Notes: a model not told the origin generated them from the sequence alone. 48,894 bases of DNA from Streptosporangium minutum (GCF_002149035.1 NZ_NGFP01000037.1:1-48894); one strand, 5' to 3'; numbered from the stretch's first letter, positions 7,251 to 15,591 are shown. Numbers and translations are program-made.

Positions 7251-8540
7251 TCAGGAAAGCGCTCGGGACAGGCGGTGGCGGAGCCTGTCCAGAGGGCCGG
7301 GCTGCCGGGCGGAGGGCGCGGGGGCCAGCCCCAGGGCGGCCAGGCGCTGCCGCTTGAAGTAACGGGCGGGCCCGTGGGCGTCGAGGTAGGCGGCGGCCGG
7401 CTCACGCAGGCCGGGGTGGCTCTCGCTCCGCATGCAGTAGCCGACGGCGCGGACCAGGGCCTGAAGGTCCACCGGCGGCGGCTCCTCCAGCGACCCGTCG
7501 GCCGACAGCCGGGGGAGCAGGGCGTCGGTGATGGTGGCGGGCACGCGGTTGCTGTTCTCGTACGGCGAGAGCCGTTCCAGGACCAGTTCCCCGCCCATCG
7601 CCGCCACCGGCAGGCCGAAGTGCCGCCTGGCGGTGATCAGGGCGGTGGAGAAGCACCCCACCACGAGGGCGGGCCTGAGCGCGGCGAAGCACGACTCCGC
7701 CGCGACGCCCTCTCCCGCCACCGCCAGCCGCACGCCCAGCTCTCCGGCCGTCTCGCGGAGCCGCTGGGCGTGCCGCCGCCCGGCGGCCGGGTGGGGCTTG
7801 AACAGCACGGTGCCGAACCCCCGGGCGGCCAGGCCGCGCAGCATGTCCGCGTGGAGCCCGGCCTCCTCCTCGGGGGTGACGATGTCCAGCGCGGACAGGT
7901 ACTGGCCGAGGATCATCGGCGGACCGGCGGGCAGGTCCCGCGTCTCCTCCCCGGCCGCGCCGCTCTGCGCGATCACGTCGAGGAAGGCCCGGTCCGGAAG
8001 GGTCTCGGCGGGCACGCCGTACTCCGACAGCAGCAGCGGGGACAGGCCCGGCACGAGGTCGAGGTGGAGCAGGCGGGTGATCCGGCCGGAGATCTCCGCC
8101 GGGAGCGGGTCGCGGGTGGGGCCGTAGCTCATCAGGCCGTCGGAGTAGACCGTGATCGGGCAGTCCTTGACCAGACCGGCGAGGGTCCGCGACGGAGGGA
8201 CCGCGATGGACTCCAGGATCAGCTCGCCGGGGCCGCCGTCAAGGGAGAGATGGGACAGCAGCAGGCGGCCCAGCATCGGGACCTCGATGATCCGGGCCTT
8301 CCAGTCCGACGGGTGCAGCGGGGCCACGATGTCGTTCCACGACCGGACCTCGTCGAAGCGCGGGCGCAGCGCGGCGAATCCGGGGAGCTGGTCCAGGGAC
8401 GGGGTGATCTCCGGGATGGCCGCGTTGTTGGAGACCAGCAGAATCCGGCGGCCGTCGCGCGGTCCGAAGCGGCCGTCGTCGATCGCCGCCGCCAGCGTCA
8501 TCGCACCGAACAGGGTCGAGGCGTAGAAAAGCTGCGTCAC
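7251..8540 (-). CDS. Polysialyltransferase-family glycosyltransferase
   Basis: The product has 429 residues, starting at a GTG (8540) that overlaps the stop of the GT2 gene by 4 bases, with GGAGG just upstream. It begins with TQLFYASTLFGAMTLAAAID, typical of the bacterial alpha-2,8-polysialyltransferase-like family (PF07388). It has the conserved FGTVLFKPHPAAG motif (about residue 250) and a later VVGCFSTALITARR segment resembling the HP and S/T motifs that bind CMP-sialic acid in GT38/GT52 enzymes. As the last gene of the operon that makes the CMP-activated nonulosonic acid, it is the likely polymerase or transferase for that sugar. The C-terminus is basic, which could help peripheral membrane attachment. 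Confidence 0.8.
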   Translation of the reverse strand: MTQLFYASTLFGAMTLAAAIDDGRFGPRDGRRILLVSNNAAIPEITPSLDQLPGFAALRPRFDEVRSWNDIVAPLHPSDWKARIIEVPMLGRLLLSHLSLDGGPGELILESIAVPPSRTLAGLVKDCPITVYSDGLMSYGPTRDPLPAEISGRITRLLHLDLVPGLSPLLLSEYGVPAETLPDRAFLDVIAQSGAAGEETRDLPAGPPMILGQYLSALDIVTPEEEAGLHADMLRGLAARGFGTVLFKPHPAAGRRHAQRLRETAGELGVRLAVAGEGVAAESCFAALRPALVVGCFSTALITARRHFGLPVAAMGGELVLERLSPYENSNRVPATITDALLPRLSADGSLEEPPPVDLQALVRAVGYCMRSESHPGLREPAAAYLDAHGPARYFKRQRLAALGLAPAPSARQPGPLDRLRHRLSRALS

Positions 8541-9481
8541 CGGGCCTCCAACAGCCGCCGCAGGATCTGGTCGCGTTCCGGGTCCAGGCGTGTTTCGGCG
8601 AGCAGGTCGCCGGGCAGCCGCCGCAGGGCCTCGGCGCCGCGCTGCTCGAAGCGGGCGCGGAGCTCGGGGGAGAAGCGGTCGGCCAGCTCCAGGTGGTGGG
8701 CCAGCAGGGCGCAGAAGGTGCGCGCCGCCTTGGGCGCGAACTCCTCCTCCAGATCGGCGAAGACGAGGTCGAAGGCGTCGAAGAAGTGCAGCTGCCGGGC
8801 GTCGCCGATCCGGGTCAGCGAGCCGGGCACCATCCGCCGGTAGAAGAGCCCGGCCAGCGAGACCACCCCGAACGAGCTCGCCTGGCGGTGCAGCCGCCAG
8901 ATCCACGGCCGGTCCTCGGCGGTGTGCAGGCGCCCGGGGAAGGTCAGCAGGTCGCCCAGGTCGCGGCGGTAGATCCCGGCCCAGGCGTAGGGGTAGTCGA
9001 CCATGGTCCTGACCTCGGCGGGCAGGATGTGGTCGCGCGGCTTGAGCACCACCTCGCGGGTGGCCGGCGGCGCCCGGTGGATCACCCGCCTGCGGCCCTC
9101 CACCTGGACGTGGTCCACCCGGACGAAGTCGCAGCCGAGCCGTTCGATCGCCCCGACCAGGTCGGCGAGGTAGCCGGGCGCCAGCCAGTCGTCGCCGTCC
9201 ATGAAGGTCAGGTAGCGGCCCGAGGCCAGCGACACCCCGAGGTTGCGGGCGTCGGCCAGCCCCACCGGCCTCTCGTTGCGCAGGACGACCAGGCCGGGCA
9301 GGTCCTCGCGGAAGTCCTCGACGATCTGCCCGGTCGCGTCCGTCGATCCGTCGTCCACCACGATGAACTCGAAATCCCTGCGGGCGTTCCTGATGAGCGA
9401 GGTCAGCGCGTCGGAGATGTAGAGCTCGACGTCCCGCACCGGGACGACGACGGACAGTTTGATCAAGTTTCTCTTTCCCAT
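8537..9481 (-). CDS. GT2-family glycosyltransferase
   Basis: The product has 314 residues with a GT-A fold: LSVVVPVRDVELYISDAL, FIVVDDGSTD, and the metal-binding FMDGDDW near residue 95. The mid-region HTAEDRPWIWRLH contains the ED that usually marks the catalytic base region of inverting GT2 enzymes. No transmembrane segment was seen, so it is probably cytoplasmic and extends a glycan on a lipid or nucleotide carrier. The ATG at 9481 is used; its GGAGGA lies inside a small hairpin (9492-9506). An in-frame TTG a few codons later (before IKLSVVVP) is an alternative start. It is the middle gene of the three-gene nonulosonate operon and overlaps the following gene by GTGA. Confidence 0.88.
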   Translation of the reverse strand: MGKRNLIKLSVVVPVRDVELYISDALTSLIRNARRDFEFIVVDDGSTDATGQIVEDFREDLPGLVVLRNERPVGLADARNLGVSLASGRYLTFMDGDDWLAPGYLADLVGAIERLGCDFVRVDHVQVEGRRRVIHRAPPATREVVLKPRDHILPAEVRTMVDYPYAWAGIYRRDLGDLLTFPGRLHTAEDRPWIWRLHRQASSFGVVSLAGLFYRRMVPGSLTRIGDARQLHFFDAFDLVFADLEEEFAPKAARTFCALLAHHLELADRFSPELRARFEQRGAEALRRLPGDLLAETRLDPERDQILRRLLEAR

Positions 9482-9491
9482 TCGGAATCCG

Positions 9492-9506
9492 GTCCTCCGC
9501 GAGGAC
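9492..9506 (-). promoter_or_regulatory. Hairpin covering the GT2 ribosome binding site
   Basis: On the minus strand GTCCTC-GCG-GAGGAC forms a perfect 6-bp stem with a 3-base loop. The right arm holds the GGAGGA Shine-Dalgarno of the GT2 gene. It sits in the 50-base gap after the fusion gene. It may make GT2 translation depend on ribosomes leaving the upstream gene. Confidence 0.45.
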
Positions 9507-9531
9507 ACGCGCCGCCGCCTCCCGGCGCGGA

Positions 9532-11589
9532 TCACACGGTGACGCGGCGCAGGCGGGACTTGGGGGCCTCCTCGCCGGGGAAGACCCGCTTGACGCCGTC
9601 CCCGAGCGCGGTCTCGATGATGCGGATGTCGCGGACCAGGTGCTCCAGGCCGGCCGGCTCCAGCGAGGCGGCGTGGTCGGAGCCCCACATGGTGCGGTCC
9701 AGCGTGATGTGCCGCTCCACGGTCACCGCGCCGAGGGTCACCGCGGCGAGCGAGATCTGCAGGCCGCGCTCGTGGCCGGAGTAGCCGACCGGCACGCCGT
9801 ACCGCTCCTGGAGGGTGACGATCGTGCGGAGGTTGGCCTCCTCCGGGGGGAGCGGGTAGGTGGAGGTGGCGTGCATCAGCACGAGCTTGGAGGTGCCGAG
9901 GATCTCCACCGCCCGGTCGATCTCCTCCAGCGTGGACATGCCGGTGGACAGGATGAGCGGCTTGCCGGTGGCGGCGAGCGCGCGGAGTAGCTCCAGGTCG
10001 GTCACGCCGGCTGAGGCGATCTTGTGGGTGACCACGTCCATGGACTCCAGGAAGTCCACCGACGGCACGTCCCACGGCGAGGCGAACCAGTGCAGGCCCC
10101 GCTCCCGGCAGTGGGCGGCGATCTCGGTGTACTCGTCCAGGCCGAACTCGGTCCTGAGCTTGTACTCCATGTAGGTCATCTCGCCCCACGGCGTCTGCCG
10201 GATCTGGTCGCGCTGCTCCGGCGGCACGCAGATCTCCGGCGTGCGCTTCTGGAACTTGACCGCCTGGCAGCCCGCCTCGGCCGCCACGTCGATGAGCCTG
10301 CGCGCGATGTCCAGGTCGCCGTTGTGGTTGATGCCGATCTCGCCGATCACGTAGACCGGCCGGCCGGCGCCGACCAGCGCGTCGCCGATCTGGACCGGCC
10401 TGGCGACCGGGGTGAGCCGCAGCTCGGCCCGGGGCGCGGGGGCGGGCACGGCCTCGGTCTCCGGGCGGGCCGCGAGGACCCGGTCGCACAGCTCCCGTAC
10501 GGCTCCCGCCCCGCCGGGCCTGGTGAGCACGGTCCGGGCGGCGGCGCGGACCCGGGGGTGGGCGTCGGGGACCGTGACGGGCCAGCCGACGTCGCTCATC
10601 GGGCCCAGGTCGTTGACGTCGTTGCCGATGTAGGCGACGCGGGCCGGGTCCAGTCCCTCGATGGTCAGCCAGTCGCGCAGCACGGTCCGCTTGTCGGTCA
10701 GGCCCTGCAGGACCGGCACGCCCAGCTTGCGGGCGCGGGCGGCGACCACCGGGTTGTGCTCGGTGGACATGATCATCAGTTTGACGCCGGACCGGCGCAG
10801 CAGCGCGACGCCCATGCCGTCGGAGCGGCTGACCGCGACCATCTCGCGGCCGTCCTGGTCGACGTAGGCGCGGTCGTCGGTGTGCACGCCGTCGAAGTCG
10901 GTGATCACGGCGTCCACGTCGATCGGCTCGGGCCGGTCCACGAACGGCGCCAGCGCCCGGACGATCTCCAGGTCCTCGGCGGTGTCCACCTCGACGGCGT
11001 GCCGCGACGGCACCGCCTGGACGGCGACGGCGCCGAAGAAGCGGTGGCCGTGCTCGCGCAGGCCCTCGGCGCGCATCACGTAGAACGCGCCGGTCTCGCG
11101 GAAGTGCGGCTCGCGGTCCTGGCGGCGCGGCCGGAAGGACGGGTCGTGGTTGACGCCCGCGCCGGCGGCGCTCCAGAGGAACTCGTGCGTCCGCAGCCCG
11201 GAGAACACCACGTCGGCGGTGCCGTCGAGGACCTTGACGATGGCGGTGTCCAGGTCGGCGGGGTCGATGAAGGCGCTGGTGCACTGCACCAGGACGACCA
11301 CGTCGGGGCTGTCGGACATGTGGTCGAGCACGTGCAGGACGGCCGACTCGCTGGAGGCGGTCGCGTCGCTCAGCTCCTCCGGCCGGTGGATCACGGTCGC
11401 CCCGGCCTCGCGGGCCACGGCGGCGATCTCCGCGTGGTCGGTGCTGACCACCACCTCGTCGATCAGCTCGGCCCGCACGCAGGCCTTCACCGCGCGGGCG
11501 ACCAGGGGAGTGCCGCCCACCGCGGCCAGGTTCTTCAGCGGGACGCCCACCGAACCTCCACGGGCGGGGACAACGGCCAGGACTCGCAA
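9532..11589 (-). CDS. CMP-nonulosonate synthetase / KdsC-like phosphatase / NeuB-like synthase fusion
   Basis: The product has 685 residues with three enzymes in one chain. Residues 1-225 are a NeuA-type cytidylyltransferase (VVPARGGSVGVPLKNL, VVLVQCTSAF, RETGAFYVM). Residues 228-380 are a HAD phosphatase of the KdsC/NANP kind with intact motifs ITDFDGVHTDD, LTDKRTVL and YIGNDVNDLGPM. Residues 400-685 are a NeuB/SpsE-type synthase (VIGEIGINHNGD, AVKFQKRTPE, LSTGMSTLEEID) that lacks the usual C-terminal SAF domain. The set could condense a hexose(-amine) 6-phosphate with PEP, remove the 9-phosphate and activate the free acid with CTP. That fits Kdn or Neu5Ac made by the phosphate route. The start is TTG at 11589, with GAGGAG upstream. 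It heads an operon with the GT2 and polysialyltransferase-family genes. Confidence 0.93.
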   Translation of the reverse strand: MRVLAVVPARGGSVGVPLKNLAAVGGTPLVARAVKACVRAELIDEVVVSTDHAEIAAVAREAGATVIHRPEELSDATASSESAVLHVLDHMSDSPDVVVLVQCTSAFIDPADLDTAIVKVLDGTADVVFSGLRTHEFLWSAAGAGVNHDPSFRPRRQDREPHFRETGAFYVMRAEGLREHGHRFFGAVAVQAVPSRHAVEVDTAEDLEIVRALAPFVDRPEPIDVDAVITDFDGVHTDDRAYVDQDGREMVAVSRSDGMGVALLRRSGVKLMIMSTEHNPVVAARARKLGVPVLQGLTDKRTVLRDWLTIEGLDPARVAYIGNDVNDLGPMSDVGWPVTVPDAHPRVRAAARTVLTRPGGAGAVRELCDRVLAARPETEAVPAPAPRAELRLTPVARPVQIGDALVGAGRPVYVIGEIGINHNGDLDIARRLIDVAAEAGCQAVKFQKRTPEICVPPEQRDQIRQTPWGEMTYMEYKLRTEFGLDEYTEIAAHCRERGLHWFASPWDVPSVDFLESMDVVTHKIASAGVTDLELLRALAATGKPLILSTGMSTLEEIDRAVEILGTSKLVLMHATSTYPLPPEEANLRTIVTLQERYGVPVGYSGHERGLQISLAAVTLGAVTVERHITLDRTMWGSDHAASLEPAGLEHLVRDIRIIETALGDGVKRVFPGEEAPKSRLRRVTV

Positions 11590-11739
11590 GGTGGCTCCTC
11601 ATGACATACGGCGAAGGCCCCTGAACCGGGGTGTCCGAGGAACGCTAGTCACGGGGGTGGCCGGGCAGGGGTGCCTGAGCTGAACGTCCAGAGTCGCCCG
11701 CCTTAACTTTCCGGGCGAGGTGGGAGCCCCGACACGGAA

Positions 11740-11775
11740 GGCGCCGCGGACGGCGTGAGTGCTGTCCGCGGCGCC
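11740..11775 (-). terminator. Terminator hairpin after csbD
   Basis: A perfect 12-bp stem, GGCGCCGCGGAC / GTCCGCGGCGCC, encloses a 12-base loop, 19 bases past the csbD stop in the direction of transcription. On the minus strand it is followed by TTCCGTGT. Confidence 0.8.
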
Positions 11776-11793
11776 CGTCATCCCAGGCGGTCC

Positions 11794-11979
11794 CTACTCG
11801 GCGAAGTGGCCCCGCGCGTCGTCGGAGACCTTCTTGGCCCTGTCCTTGGCCTTGTCCGCCGCCTCCTTCGCCTTACCCTTGGCACGGTCGGTCCGGCCCT
11901 TGTCGGCCAGCCTGTCGTTGTCGACCGCCTCGCCCGCGGTCTCCTTGACCTTGCCCTTGATCTGGTCGAAGTTCGTCAT
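11794..11979 (-). CDS. csbD: CsbD-family stress protein
   Basis: The product has 61 residues with the family signature MTNFDQIKGKVKETAGEAV at the N-terminus, followed by a highly charged, Lys/Ala/Asp-rich helical stretch. CsbD proteins are small, abundant general-stress proteins of unknown molecular role, under sigma-B-type control in Gram-positive bacteria. GGGGAGC lies 4 bases before the ATG. A sigma-B-like promoter lies at 12022-12046 and a strong terminator follows the gene, so it is a single-gene unit. Confidence 0.95.
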   Translation of the reverse strand: MTNFDQIKGKVKETAGEAVDNDRLADKGRTDRAKGKAKEAADKAKDRAKKVSDDARGHFAE

Positions 11980-12021
11980 CTTGCTCCCCCGTAGTTCAGG
12001 ACCGATTGGTTATTTCCTCTC

Positions 12022-12046
12022 ATAGCCAGTTAGGAGGTCACTAACC
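12022..12046 (-). promoter_or_regulatory. Sigma-B-like promoter of csbD
   Basis: On the minus strand GGTT (12046-12043) is followed by 15 bases and GGCTAT (12027-12022). This resembles the actinomycete sigma-B consensus (GNNT...GGGTAY-like), and csbD is a classical sigma-B target. It predicts a leader of about 35 bases. Confidence 0.6.
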
Positions 12047-12106
12047 GTTACTTAGCTAACTTTAAGTGACAAAATGCCTCTTCATGGTGACAGAGTGCGA
12101 TGGGTG

Positions 12107-13084
12107 TCAGGCTGTCACGCCGATGGAGCCCATGAGCATCGGTAGCGCGCGTTCCAGGCCGCGCTGCCAGTACGGCCAGCTGTGCGTGCCGGGGCCGTAG
12201 AAGTCGACCGCCACCTCGGCGCCGTCCGCCCTGGCCCGCTCGGTGAAGGTGACGGCCTGGCGGAGCAGGGAGGTCTCCCCCTCGTCCACGGAGGCGGCGG
12301 GGGAGTCCAGCGGGCCGGGGGAGCCGTCCCCGCAGGAGACGAAGAGCCGCACCCCGCGCAGCCTCCCGGTGAGGTCGGACGGGTTGTGGGCGGCCCACTC
12401 CGGGTCGCCCGGGTCGCCCCAGAGCTTCCCGGAGTTCTCGCCGCTGCGGCCGAGCAGCCAGTCGACGCCGCCGTTGCCGTCGCGGGTGTGCAGCACGCCC
12501 GAGAAGGAGGCGGCGGCCTGGAACATGCCCGGATGGCGGGCCGCGTAGGACATCGCGCCGAACCCACCCATGGACAGTCCGGCTACCGCGCGGCGGTCCC
12601 CGGCGCCGTAGTCGCGCTCCAGGATCCGGCGGACCTCGGTCAGGTGGAAGCTCTCCCAGCCGGGCCCCTCGCGCCAGTCGGAGTAGAACCCGACCTCGCC
12701 GCCCTCGGGCACGACCACGATCGCCGGGTAGCGCGAGGTGAGCCTGGCGGCCTCCCCCCGGGTGACCCACGCGTCGTACTCGGACTGGCAGCAGCCGTTC
12801 AGCAGGTACAGCACCGGCCACGGCCCCGAACCCGGCCGCCAGCCCTCGGGCAGCAGCACGCGGACCATGCCCTCGCGGCCGAGCGCGGCGGAGGAGATCG
12901 TGAGCACGTGGTCGCGCCCGCTCAGCCGTTCGACCACGACGCCGGGCGAGCCGCCGCGGCCGTCACTTCCGGGCAGGTCGCCGGAGGGTCCGGACGAGAA
13001 GGGTGTCAGCAGCGCGACAAGCACGGCCGTCACCGCCGCTCCGGCCAGCAGGAGCACTCCCAGGCGTACGGCTGTGCGGTTCAC
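12107..13084 (-). CDS. Antigen-85/esterase-D-type secreted or membrane-anchored esterase
   Basis: The product has 325 residues with a GTG start at 13084. An N-terminal hydrophobic helix (about 7-30, VRLGVLLLAGAAVTAVLVAL) is a signal peptide or anchor, followed by a Gly/Ser/Pro-rich linker. The esterase domain (about 50-315) has WPVLYLLNGCC, the nucleophile elbow VAGLSMGGFGAMSYA (Ser near 174) and a C-terminal GTHSWPYW that supplies the catalytic His. This matches the putative esterase family PF00756, which includes mycolyltransferases and S-formylglutathione hydrolases. An extracellular ester hydrolase or acyl transferase is likely; the substrate is unknown. It has no close operon partner. 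Confidence 0.88.
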   Translation of the reverse strand: MNRTAVRLGVLLLAGAAVTAVLVALLTPFSSGPSGDLPGSDGRGGSPGVVVERLSGRDHVLTISSAALGREGMVRVLLPEGWRPGSGPWPVLYLLNGCCQSEYDAWVTRGEAARLTSRYPAIVVVPEGGEVGFYSDWREGPGWESFHLTEVRRILERDYGAGDRRAVAGLSMGGFGAMSYAARHPGMFQAAASFSGVLHTRDGNGGVDWLLGRSGENSGKLWGDPGDPEWAAHNPSDLTGRLRGVRLFVSCGDGSPGPLDSPAASVDEGETSLLRQAVTFTERARADGAEVAVDFYGPGTHSWPYWQRGLERALPMLMGSIGVTA

Positions 13085-13212
13085 ACGCCCAATCCTGGCG
13101 TTTCATCGGTTCCCCGTGAAGCCCGTCGGCGGGATCCCCGGGATCGGTGCGGGCCGAATCCCGGGAAAGCCCGTCGACCGGATGCCCGGGGGCGGCGTGC
13201 CGGTCCCGGGGG

Positions 13213-13926
13213 TCAGCGCGGGCGCGTCCCCGGGATCCGCGGGCCCTCGTCCTCGGGGCCGGGTTCCGGTGCCAGGTGGCGCAGGAACCACTCCTGGGCC
13301 AGCCGGGCGACCTGCTCCAGCGCCCCGGGCTCCTCGAAGAGGTGCGAGGCGCCCGGGACCGTCTCCAGGCGCGTCTCGCCGCCCAACCTGGCGGCCGCCT
13401 CGCGGTTGAGTCCGGCGACGACGGGGTCGTGCCCGCCGACGATCAGCAGCGTGGGCTGGTGGACCGAGCGGAGCGCCTCGCCGGCGAGGTCCGGCCGCCC
13501 GCCACGGGAGACGACCGCCTTGACGAGGGCGGGCCGCGCCGAGGCGGCGACGAGCGCGGCCGCCGCGCCCGTGCTGGCGCCGAAGAGCCCGGCGCGGAGG
13601 CCGGTGGTGGGCGCGTGCCGCACCAGCCAGTCGGTCAGCGCCACCAGCCGTACGGCGAGCCTGTCGATGTCGAAGCGGAACTCACCTGTCTGCGCGTCGG
13701 CCCGTTCCTCCTCCGGTGTGAGCAGGTCGGCGAGGACCGTGGCCAGACCGGCCCTCTGGAGCTCGCCCGCCACGTGACGGTTGCGCGGGCTGTGGCGGCT
13801 GCTGCCGCTGCCGTGTGCGAACAGCACCATCCCGTGCGCCGGTCGCGGCACCGCGACATCGGCCTCCAGCACGACGTCCGCGGCCGGGATCTCCAGGCGC
13901 TCAAGGTTCATCCGGACGGCGTTCAT
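13213..13926 (-). CDS. Dienelactone-hydrolase-like alpha/beta hydrolase
   Basis: The product has 237 residues, starting at the ATG at 13926 with GGGAGGA upstream. It shows the alpha/beta fold order: MVLFAHGSGSSRHSPRN (oxyanion-hole strand), GLFGASTGAAAALVAA with nucleophile Ser near 120, LIVGGHDPVV with the acid Asp, and GASHLFEEPG with the catalytic His. Proteins with this pattern are annotated as dienelactone hydrolase family and often sit beside phosphoribosyltransferase genes, which is not the case here. The C-terminal tail APEPGPEDEGPRIPGT is low-complexity. Cytoplasmic; the substrate is unknown. Confidence 0.88.
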   Translation of the reverse strand: MNAVRMNLERLEIPAADVVLEADVAVPRPAHGMVLFAHGSGSSRHSPRNRHVAGELQRAGLATVLADLLTPEEERADAQTGEFRFDIDRLAVRLVALTDWLVRHAPTTGLRAGLFGASTGAAAALVAASARPALVKAVVSRGGRPDLAGEALRSVHQPTLLIVGGHDPVVAGLNREAAARLGGETRLETVPGASHLFEEPGALEQVARLAQEWFLRHLAPEPGPEDEGPRIPGTRPR

Positions 13927-14301
13927 GGCGTCCTCCCTCGGATGAGGGGACCCGTCCCCGCCCCGGGGCGGGGAGGCCGATCCGCCGCTGATCGGCGTGG
14001 TCCGTTGCTCTCCCCCGGATATGCCCGGATTACGGCGGGCGAGACGGCGGTCCGCGGTGATTTCCCGCCGGGAGGGATGCCCCGCCACCTGGGCCGCGTG
14101 ATCCCGCGCCGCCCTGCCCGGCGCCCGCCGCCGTAGGGGCGGGCCGGCCGTCCGCCGGCCGGGCACTCCGTCGGTCGGCCACCGGCCCGGAGGTCCGCTG
14201 ACCGGACACTCAACCCGAAGGGGGGAGGGCTGCGGCAAAACCGAACAGATGATGCTAAAACGTTTTATTGTGACAGGAGTGAGGCTTGTAAGCTCTCGCC
14301 C
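13927..14301. other. Divergent intergenic region
   Basis: No gene was seen in these 375 bases. The region holds a GC-rich 7-bp hairpin (GGCCGGC / GCCGGCC, 14142-14160) and, near the right end, an AT-rich island with the LacI-type operator and the promoter for the MFS-GH2 operon. Confidence 0.5.
14256..14267 (+). promoter_or_regulatory. LacI-family operator
   Basis: The perfect palindrome TAAAACGTTTTA, 35 bases before the MFS start codon, fits the AAAACGTTTT core of LacI-family operators. The next sequence has TTGTGA (14268-14273) and TAAGCT (14289-14294). If these are the promoter, the message would start at or near the GTG at 14302 and be leaderless. Confidence 0.7.
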
Positions 14302-15591
14302 GTGACAACAGCAGTCGCCCCCCGGCTGGGCCCGCGGCTCTGGGCCGCCCTGATCGTGCTCGGCTTCGTCGGCCAGGTGGCCTGGACCGTCGAGAACATG
14401 TACCTCAATGTCTTCGTCTACGACACGATCAGCGACGACCCCGGAGCCATCGCGACGATGGTCGCGGCCAGCGCGCTGGCCGCGACGCTGGCGACGCTGC
14501 TGATCGGAGCCGTCTCCGACCGCACCGGCCGCCGCAGGGTGTTCATCTCGGTGGGATACGTGCTGTGGGGGCTGGTCACCGCCGCGTTCGGGTTCGTCAC
14601 CGTGGACGCGGTCGCGGGCGTCGTCTCCGCGGCCGGCGCCGTCCTCGTCGCGGTGATCGCCGTCATCGCCCTCGACTGCCTCATGTCCCTCCTCGGCGCC
14701 GGGGCCAACGACGCCGCCTTCCAGGCATGGGTCACCGACGTGACGCATCCGGGCAACCGCGGCAGGGTCGAGTCGGTCCTGGCGACCATGCCGCTGGTGG
14801 CGATGCTGGCCGTCTTCGGCGGGTTCGACGCTCTCACCCGGGCGGGGAACTGGCGGCTGTTCTTCCTGATCACCGGGGCGGCGATCGTCGTGGTGGGGGT
14901 GGCCTCCTGGTTCCTCGTGCGGGACCGGCCCGATCCGGCCCGGCAGGAGGGCGGCTACCTGAGCTCCCTCGTCCACGGCCTGCGCCCGGCCGTGATGCGC
15001 GCCAACCCGGGCCTGTACCTCGCACTGGCGGCGTGGTCGATCTGGGGGATCTCCACACAGGTCTTCCTGCCCTATCTGATCATCTATGTGCAGCGGTACC
15101 TGAACATCGAGGGCTACGCGATCGTCCTGGCGGTCGTCCTGACCGGCGCCTCGGCCGTCAGCGTCGTGTGCGGCCGGTACGTCGACCGGATCGGAAAGAT
15201 CCGCTTCCTGCTGCCGGCGGTCGCGGTGTACGGGGCGGGGCTGCTGCTGATGACCGTCGCGCGCGGCATGATCCCGGTGATCGCGGCCGGGCTGGTGATG
15301 ATGTCGGGCTTCATGCTCGTCCTGGCGCCCATCGGCGCGATCGTCCGCGACTACTCGCCGCCGGGCCGGGCCGGGCACGTCCAGGGGCTGCGGATGGTCT
15401 TCGCGATCCTCATCCCTATGATCGTCGGGCCGTCCCTCGGCGCCGCCGTGATCAAGGGGGCGGACGAACACTACGAGGAGTTGGGCGTGCTCAAACAGGT
15501 CCCCACACCGGCCGTCTTCCTGGCCGCCGCGGCCGTACTGGTGCTCATCGTCGTGCCCGTGCTGGCGCTGCGCCGGAGGGAGGGCCGATGA
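14302..15591 (+). CDS. MFS sugar transporter
   Basis: The product has 429 residues, GTG start, with about 12 hydrophobic helices. The loop after the second helix carries the MFS signature IGAVSDRTGRRRVFI (about 73-87). The segment CLMSLLGAGANDAAFQAWVTD (about 135-155) sits in the first half. It is probably a proton-coupled importer for an oligosaccharide or glycoside that is then cut by the GH2 enzyme, whose gene overlaps the stop by ATGA. Control by a LacI-family repressor is suggested by the operator at 14256-14267. There is no good Shine-Dalgarno at normal distance, consistent with a leaderless message. Confidence 0.9.
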   Translation: MTTAVAPRLGPRLWAALIVLGFVGQVAWTVENMYLNVFVYDTISDDPGAIATMVAASALAATLATLLIGAVSDRTGRRRVFISVGYVLWGLVTAAFGFVTVDAVAGVVSAAGAVLVAVIAVIALDCLMSLLGAGANDAAFQAWVTDVTHPGNRGRVESVLATMPLVAMLAVFGGFDALTRAGNWRLFFLITGAAIVVVGVASWFLVRDRPDPARQEGGYLSSLVHGLRPAVMRANPGLYLALAAWSIWGISTQVFLPYLIIYVQRYLNIEGYAIVLAVVLTGASAVSVVCGRYVDRIGKIRFLLPAVAVYGAGLLLMTVARGMIPVIAAGLVMMSGFMLVLAPIGAIVRDYSPPGRAGHVQGLRMVFAILIPMIVGPSLGAAVIKGADEHYEELGVLKQVPTPAVFLAAAAVLVLIVVPVLALRRREGR

